A stretch of DNA of 64,000 bases from RGIG1995 sp045658315 (GTDB lineage Bacteria > Bacillota > Clostridia > Oscillospirales > CAG-272), in NCBI GenBank assembly GCA_045658315.1, contig JAZOUV010000006.1, positions 28,875-92,874 on the forward strand. The letters are read 5' to 3'. A model generated the notes under the pieces. The model made no database searches. It was not told the origin of the DNA and saw only the letters and a list, made by a program, of their open reading frames with translations. Position numbers and translations under genes: made by a program. Shown one piece after another: positions 59,853-64,000 of this stretch (positions within the stretch are counted from its first letter, which is position 1; each line of letters starts with the position of its first letter).

Positions 59853-61313
59853 ATGAAAAAGACTTTTTCAAAAATTTTAGCGATAGGTTTAGCACTTATT
59901 ATGCTCCTTTCCATGCTTGCTGCATGCGGCGAAAAAGACGACCGGAAGAATAAGGACGACGGAGAAATAAAGGGAACTGCCGAAAACCCCAACCTTCCCG
60001 CTAAAGATTACGAAGAATATGAATTTACGTTTATTACAAACGAAGGTATGGCATATAATACCGGATATCTTATTTCGGAAGGCGATGAGGGCAATATTCT
60101 TGACTCTTCTATTGCAAGAAGAAACTCCATTCTTGAAGAAAAATACAACATTAAGATTTGTCAGCTTAATGTTCCGGAAATTATCTCTACGGTAAGAGCT
60201 CAGGTTATGGGTGGATTGTGCGAATTTGACGCTATACTTGCATCATGCAGTAATCTTGCAACAATGGCTCAGGAAAATCTGCTTATGAATTTGCTTGATA
60301 TCGAGACATTTAATTGGGACAAATCGTATTGGGACAGCAACTCAAAAGACCAGCTTATGATAGGCAACAAGCTGTTTTTTGTAAACTGTGCACTCAATAT
60401 ACACGATGTAGGATTCTGTGTATTTTTTAATAAAAAGTTAGTTGAAGATTTCCAACTTGCCGACCCATACGAGCTTATAAAAAACGACCAGTGGACCATT
60501 GATAACTGGGCAAAGATGGTTACATCCGTTTCCGTAGACGTAAACCAAGACGGACATATGACCGAGTTTGACAAATACGGAACTCTTATGGAGCACCACA
60601 ATCCAAGAATGTTCTTTTATGCATCGGGTCTCAGAGCAACAACAAACGATGAGACGGGATATCCTCAGGTAACGATTATGCAAAACGGCGATAAAACTGT
60701 AAATCTTTACGAAAAATTGAAGCAAGTATTTACAGATACTTCTCATTCGTACTGTATGACATGCTCAAATGTAAATTTTGACAGCTCTCAGTATTCTCAC
60801 AAATGGTCATATCTCCGTTACCTGTTTACTCAAGACCTATATTTGTTCCACTATTCCAGTGTGGGCTCCATTGCGGAATTTGCCGAAATGGAGAGTGAAT
60901 TCGGTGTTATTCCTTTTCCGAAATATGATGAACACCAAGACGGATATAAAACATTATATCCTGCAAACAACAACCTCTTAGCACTTCCTAACATACAGAA
61001 AGATTTGGAACGTACGGCAGTTATAATTGAAGATATGAACTATATTTCCAGCTTTACTGTTGTTCCGACATGGTTTGAGACACTTCTCACGAGAAGATAC
61101 GCAAGAGATGACGAATCCGAATCATCATTGTATTTGCTCCGTGATAACTGCGTATATGACGTTGGTCTATATTACAACTTCGGTAACCTCAGCTCCGGAG
61201 TCCTCGGCGTTGACCCTCAGCAGTCCAATATATCCAGAGACTACGCAAGACTTGAAAGGAGCATAAAAGCCTCTATCAAGTCAGTGTATGCGGAGTTTGA
61301 GGAGTTCAAATAA
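59853..61313 (+). CDS. Extracellular solute-binding lipoprotein (second orphan)
   Basis: A 486-residue secreted lipoprotein. A signal peptide ends in a lipobox LAA-C25, then a charged linker (residues 26-50) and a substrate-binding-protein fold: DYEEYEFTFITNEG, then LDSSIARRNSILEEKYNIKI, DAILASCSNLATMAQENLLMNL and DQLMIGNKLFFVNCALN. This resembles orphan family-1-like SBPs of clostridia. No permease or ATPase genes are adjacent; the ligand is unknown. GAGGAGG precedes the ATG. A strong terminator follows. Confidence 0.82.
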   Translation: MKKTFSKILAIGLALIMLLSMLAACGEKDDRKNKDDGEIKGTAENPNLPAKDYEEYEFTFITNEGMAYNTGYLISEGDEGNILDSSIARRNSILEEKYNIKICQLNVPEIISTVRAQVMGGLCEFDAILASCSNLATMAQENLLMNLLDIETFNWDKSYWDSNSKDQLMIGNKLFFVNCALNIHDVGFCVFFNKKLVEDFQLADPYELIKNDQWTIDNWAKMVTSVSVDVNQDGHMTEFDKYGTLMEHHNPRMFFYASGLRATTNDETGYPQVTIMQNGDKTVNLYEKLKQVFTDTSHSYCMTCSNVNFDSSQYSHKWSYLRYLFTQDLYLFHYSSVGSIAEFAEMESEFGVIPFPKYDEHQDGYKTLYPANNNLLALPNIQKDLERTAVIIEDMNYISSFTVVPTWFETLLTRRYARDDESESSLYLLRDNCVYDVGLYYNFGNLSSGVLGVDPQQSNISRDYARLERSIKASIKSVYAEFEEFK

Positions 61314-61328
61314 TATTACACGATAGTA

Positions 61329-61362
61329 AAACAAGCCTTTTCCTCCTGGAAAAGGCTTGTTT
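61329..61362 (+). terminator. Terminator of the 59853 lipoprotein gene
   Basis: AAACAAGCCTTTTCC pairs perfectly with GGAAAAGGCTTGTTT around a TCCT loop. Confidence 0.88.
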
Positions 61363-61379
61363 CTCTTAAAAGGTGTCAT

Positions 61380-61532
61380 AAGGTTGTAGTTATTAAGACG
61401 GAAAGTGCAGTTGATGCTAATACCCCCCTTTTTCCTCCTCTCAAAGAAGGCGACATCATTATCAACGGCAGTATCGCTCTTATATGGCGTGGTAGTTGTA
61501 TCATCACAAGCGTATTCCTCAGCAAGAGTTAA
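61380..61532 (+). pseudogene. Possible coding relic without a start
   Basis: A frame open from before 61380 to the TAA at 61530-61532 reads ...TESAVDANTPLFPPLKEG-DIIINGSIALIWRG... and has no start codon or SD. The composition looks protein-like, unlike most intergenic DNA here, but I recognise no family. Chance remains possible. Confidence 0.25.
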
Positions 61533-61616
61533 AAAATAAATATAAGAATAAGCATATCATTTTAAAATAATTCATCTTTAAAAGAAAATAGCATGAGTGC
61601 ATTTTTATGTTTTTTC

Positions 61617-61645
61617 TTTACTTTTATGTTTGCGTGTGTTATACT
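61617..61645 (+). promoter_or_regulatory. Promoter of the HEPN/nucleotidyltransferase pair
   Basis: TTTACT (61617-61622), 17-nt spacer, TATACT (61640-61645), followed by AAAAGGGG before the ATG. Confidence 0.6.
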
Positions 61646-61685
61646 GTAGGGTAGAAAAAGACTTTTCAAAAGGGGATTAAACGAA

Positions 61686-62009
61686 ATGTCAAACAATTTA
61701 TGCGAATCGAAAGAAATATGTTTTATTTGCGAAAAAATAAAACAGCTTTTTGACGTAGAATTGATTACCGTATTCGGTGTAAAACGCAAGGAAAGCGATA
61801 ATTCGGTTACTGACCTCGATATTTGCGTCGTGGCAAACACCGACGATAAAAATAGTTGGATTAAAAAAGCGTATCTTGAAATAGACAGCGAAATTCCTTT
61901 TGACCTTTTCCTCTATACTCCGCAAGAATGGAAGTCGCTAAACCAACAAAGCGAAAGCTTTGCTTCCCGTATATCTCGAAAGGGGTGCGTTTATTTTGGC
62001 AAGGCGTAA
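61686..62009 (+). CDS. MNT-type minimal nucleotidyltransferase
   Basis: A 107-residue protein of the minimal nucleotidyltransferase (MNT) class that pairs with HEPN proteins, often as an antitoxin. The pol-beta motif is partly present: TVFGVKRKESDNSVTDLDICVV has the DxD (DLD) but reads GV where GS is usual, and a third acidic site follows in PFDLFLYTP. The GS loss may weaken or abolish nucleotide transfer. AAAAGGGG precedes the ATG. The last 14 bp overlap the HEPN gene. Confidence 0.78.
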   Translation: MSNNLCESKEICFICEKIKQLFDVELITVFGVKRKESDNSVTDLDICVVANTDDKNSWIKKAYLEIDSEIPFDLFLYTPQEWKSLNQQSESFASRISRKGCVYFGKA

Positions 62010-62412
62010 ATCCCGAGACAGCAAGATTTATACAAATTGGATGATATATGCCGAAAATGACCTGCGTGCCGCCACATCTCTCAGAAGAAACAAGCACACA
62101 TTGCTTTTATCGGCGTTTCATTCCCATCAGGCAATCGAAAAAACGTTAAAGGCTTTCGTGTTAGCACAAAAGGGCTACGCCCCCGACGGTCATAATATCA
62201 TATTTTTATGCAAAACTGTTGCAAAATTGCACGAAGGATTTTACGATTGGATAGACGAGTGTATAGCCCTCAACAACTACTATATTCAAACTCGCTATCC
62301 CCCCGATTTTCCGCTTGAATTAGACAAGGCAACGGCAAAAAAACTCTCTCTTATGGCACAAGAGCTATATAAATATACACTCAACGAATTAGCAAAAAAT
62401 CAATTATCATAA
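61996..62412 (+). CDS. HEPN domain protein
   Basis: A 138-residue protein with a HEPN domain: WMIYAENDLRAATSLRRNK, then FHSHQAIEKTLKAFVLAQKG, then HNIIFLCKTVAKL, and the late YYIQTRYPPDFP that marks this family. HEPN proteins are frequently RNases paired with MNT partners (type VII-like toxin-antitoxin or regulatory pairs). The typical HepT RX4HXY motif is not evident. TTG 61996 is chosen because GAAAGGGG lies about 10 nt upstream and gives the usual overlap with the partner gene; the more upstream in-frame ATG 61960 lies deep in the MNT gene. Confidence 0.78.
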   Translation: MARRKSRDSKIYTNWMIYAENDLRAATSLRRNKHTLLLSAFHSHQAIEKTLKAFVLAQKGYAPDGHNIIFLCKTVAKLHEGFYDWIDECIALNNYYIQTRYPPDFPLELDKATAKKLSLMAQELYKYTLNELAKNQLS

Positions 62413-62456
62413 AATGTAATGTCAATAACAGACCTGAGATAAGAGAGGGGATTTTT

Positions 62457-62609
62457 ATAAACATCAATAAACTGAAGCTTTACATAAAAATCGAAAACCA
62501 CGTTTCACAGTACGGCAACAGCGATAAGGATATGTAAATATTCTCCGTTTCCGTCAGAAGCAAGATATCGGATTACCACATCGACCACAACAACGGAAAG
62601 GTTATATAA
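62457..62609 (+). pseudogene. Small broken gene: ATA start and in-frame TAA
   Basis: AGAGAGGGGA lies 6 nt before an ATA (62457), which heads a frame reading (x)NINKLKLYIKIENHVSQ... to a TAA at 62535-62537; the same frame then continues IFSVSVRSKISDYHIDHNNG to a TAA at 62607-62609. A normal SD followed by ATA instead of ATG, and a stop in the middle of continuous protein-like sequence, suggest a decayed small gene. No family is recognised. Confidence 0.45.
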
Positions 62610-62612
62610 ATA

Positions 62613-63047
62613 ATGGCTAAAAAGAAGAACAAGAAAAAAAGAAGCTTTGTTCCCGAAAGCGAAGCAAAGAGTGCCTTAAAAAAAACTTTTTCAGATTTTA
62701 ACTGGAAGCTGTTTGGAAAGCTCGTGCTTTCGTTTGTTATAATTTTCAGTTTGTACCACTTTGGACTTAAGCTGGGCGAAATATATACCCCTGTTATTAT
62801 AACTGTGGTCGTTGTGACTTACGTTATTGCAACGTCGGTACTTGCGGCAGCATTCATCATTATGAATAGGGGAGTATCAAACGATATACCCACAAAAGAA
62901 CAGCTCCGTGACGATATGACTGACGAAGAAAAAGAAAAGTTTATCGAGTCTCTGATTGCAAGCAGAAAAAGGGCAAAAAAACTCCTTCTTGTACTTATTC
63001 CCTTAATTTTTACACTTCTTTTTGATATGCTTTATCTGTTGTTTTAA
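62613..63047 (+). CDS. Small polytopic membrane protein of unknown function
   Basis: A 144-residue protein with a very basic N-terminus (MAKKKNKKKRS) and three predicted transmembrane helices at about residues 35-52, 58-83 and 124-144. I do not recognise a family. GGAAAGG lies upstream of the ATG. The hydrolase gene starts 28 bp after its stop, so they are likely co-transcribed. Its C-terminal hydrophobic stretch ends directly at the stop codon. Confidence 0.7.
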   Translation: MAKKKNKKKRSFVPESEAKSALKKTFSDFNWKLFGKLVLSFVIIFSLYHFGLKLGEIYTPVIITVVVVTYVIATSVLAAAFIIMNRGVSNDIPTKEQLRDDMTDEEKEKFIESLIASRKRAKKLLLVLIPLIFTLLFDMLYLLF

Positions 63048-63075
63048 TAAAATTTTACAAATCAACGGTGAAAAA

Positions 63076-63849
63076 ATGAACGAAAAAATCAGCGTTACTT
63101 CTCTTGCGGCAAGCTCAAGAGGTAATGCATATTACTTGAAATGCGGCAGTGCCGAATTGCTTATTGATGCAGGTATTTCCGCAAAGTGTATATGCGACAG
63201 ACTGCGTGCCCTTGGCACGGATATTGCCAATATTAATGCAATATTTATTACACACGAGCACATTGACCATGTAAAAGGCTTAGAAGTACTATCAAAAAAA
63301 TATAATACTCCAATACATATGACAACGCCTTCGGCTATTGAGTACTTGTTTAAATACCCCGAAACACGCAATATTATCGAACACGACGTAAACTATATCT
63401 GCAAAGTAGGCAATCTTACCGTAAAGTCATTCTTTTCTTCTCACGATAGCTGTGCCTGTGTTGGATATACATTTGAAACAGAAGGCGACAAGTTCGGCAT
63501 TGCAACCGATATGGGATATATTCACAAGGCAGCGGTAGATGCACTACGCGGCTGCAGAAGCGTCATCCTTGAATCAAACTACGATGAAAAAAGATTGGAA
63601 AACGGCTCATATCCTCAAATCCTCAAGGATAGAATTCGCTCCGACTGCGGTCATCTTTCCAACTACGATTGTGCGGCATTTGCCCGATTCCTTGCAGAGC
63701 AGGGAACAAAAAACTTTATGCTCGGTCACCTCAGCGAAGAAAACAACACTCCCGAAATTGCCTTCAATATAACTTCAAGAGCCTTGGCCGGCTTTGACGG
63801 TATTACCTTGAAGGTCGCTTCGCGAAAGGAGACAACATTTTTTATTTGA
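63076..63849 (+). CDS. MBL-fold hydrolase of the WalJ/YycJ type
   Basis: A 257-residue metallo-beta-lactamase-fold hydrolase. The metal motif THEHIDHVKG (HxHxDH) lies near residues 59-68, with further ligands in SSHDSCACVG and ATDMGYI and the late GHLSEENN. Length and the SLAASSRGNAYYLKC start match YycJ/WalJ, a 5'-3' DNA exonuclease-like protein linked to cell-wall signalling in Bacillus. In Bacillus it is followed by htrA and then rlmH; here rlmH is 25 kb away. ATG 63076 follows GGTGA; a longer in-frame start lies inside the upstream gene. Confidence 0.85.
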   Translation: MNEKISVTSLAASSRGNAYYLKCGSAELLIDAGISAKCICDRLRALGTDIANINAIFITHEHIDHVKGLEVLSKKYNTPIHMTTPSAIEYLFKYPETRNIIEHDVNYICKVGNLTVKSFFSSHDSCACVGYTFETEGDKFGIATDMGYIHKAAVDALRGCRSVILESNYDEKRLENGSYPQILKDRIRSDCGHLSNYDCAAFARFLAEQGTKNFMLGHLSEENNTPEIAFNITSRALAGFDGITLKVASRKETTFFI

Positions 63850-63857
63850 AATATGTA

Positions 63858-63892
63858 ACACGGACAACTCCTCTAAGTTGTCCGTGTTTTTT
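63858..63892 (+). terminator. Terminator of the WalJ-type gene
   Basis: ACACGGACAACT pairs with AGTTGTCCGTGT, followed by TTTTT. Confidence 0.9.
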
Positions 63893-63907
63893 GGATTTAT
63901 TAAAAGC

Positions 63908-63958
63908 AATAATCCAACAGCATTACTTTTGACTAAAAGTAAACGCTGTTGGATTATT
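63908..63958 (-). terminator. Terminator for the convergent gene at the window end
   Basis: AATAATCCAACAGC pairs with GCTGTTGGATTATT; an inner ACTTTT-gact-AAAAGT extends the stem. On the minus strand it directly follows the partial gene's stop codon. Confidence 0.75.
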
Positions 63959-63960
63959 TT

Positions 63961-64000
63961 TTATATTTCATTTACCCTTATTATTCCCACGCTTATGTCA
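63961..64000 (-). CDS. 3' end of a minus-strand gene, cut by the window edge
   Basis: The minus-strand frame gives 12 residues DISVGIIRVNEI before a TAA (63963-63961), immediately followed by a terminator hairpin. Too short to identify. Confidence 0.5.
   Translation of the reverse strand, partial: DISVGIIRVNEI

Overview
The window looks like a chromosomal segment of a low-GC, spore-lineage Firmicute of class Clostridia, probably gut-associated. The evidence is the Firmicutes gene neighbourhoods (pheST with a T-box, dnaG-rpoD, tig-clpP-clpX, rny-ymdB-spoVS, mnmG-rsmG-noc-soj-spo0J), parS sites, A-rich Shine-Dalgarno-led starts and sigma-A-type TTGACA-N17-TATAAT promoters. The code is standard: TGA, TAA and TAG all end genes. 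No rRNA, tRNA, CRISPR array, prophage or intact insertion sequence was seen. Most of the 64 kb is housekeeping.

Layout. 1-5.3 kb: a membrane protein, a cation diffusion facilitator, convergent yigZ-hflX and rpmE, and a DUF2156 protein. 5.3-9.8 kb: T-box-controlled pheST, then a non-coding block with a candidate structured RNA and an array of GTGATAT elements alternating with small hairpins. 9.8-16 kb: dgt-dnaG-rpoD and an orphan substrate-binding lipoprotein. 16-23.5 kb: divergent rplS and lepB-rbgA-rnhB-yraN-dipeptidase, then thrC and a phosphoesterase. 23.5-29.2 kb: tig-clpP-clpX, a diacylglycerol-kinase-like protein and a nucleotidyltransferase. 29.4-45.4 kb: a long co-directional origin-proximal block (gdpP-rplI-dnaB-tilS-hpt-ftsH, mnmM-rlmH-mnmG-rsmG, noc, two parS sites, soj-spo0J, a membrane protein and a MORN-repeat protein). 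45.4-54.9 kb: a large DUF5722-like surface protein, a DUF1846 protein, yfcE, an acyl-ACP thioesterase, fba, an unknown protein and tmcAL. 55-59.9 kb: ackA, spoVS, ymdB, rny and an overlooked 32-residue membrane peptide. 59.9-64 kb: a second orphan lipoprotein, a HEPN/nucleotidyltransferase pair flanked by coding relics, a membrane protein and a walJ-type hydrolase.

How the parts fit. The central block joins replication (dnaB), origin segregation (soj, spo0J, parS, noc), c-di-AMP turnover (gdpP), membrane proteolysis (ftsH) and tRNA/rRNA modification (tilS, mnmM, mnmG, rsmG, rlmH). tmcAL (tRNA acetylation from acetate) lies divergent from ackA (acetate kinase). The rny operon adds RNA decay and the YmdB phosphodiesterase.

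Less ordinary observations: a dipeptidase with no ATG/GTG/TTG codon ahead of its metal site; RbgA with a degenerate G4 motif; a signal peptidase with a very long acidic repeat-rich N-terminus; a trigger factor with a histone-like Lys/Thr/Ala tail; a 32-aa membrane peptide ahead of rny; a nested palindrome between convergent genes; and small gene relics (a LysR fragment and two others). I see no complete new multi-gene system. The best leads are the 9.3-9.66 kb non-coding block and the small rny-linked peptide.
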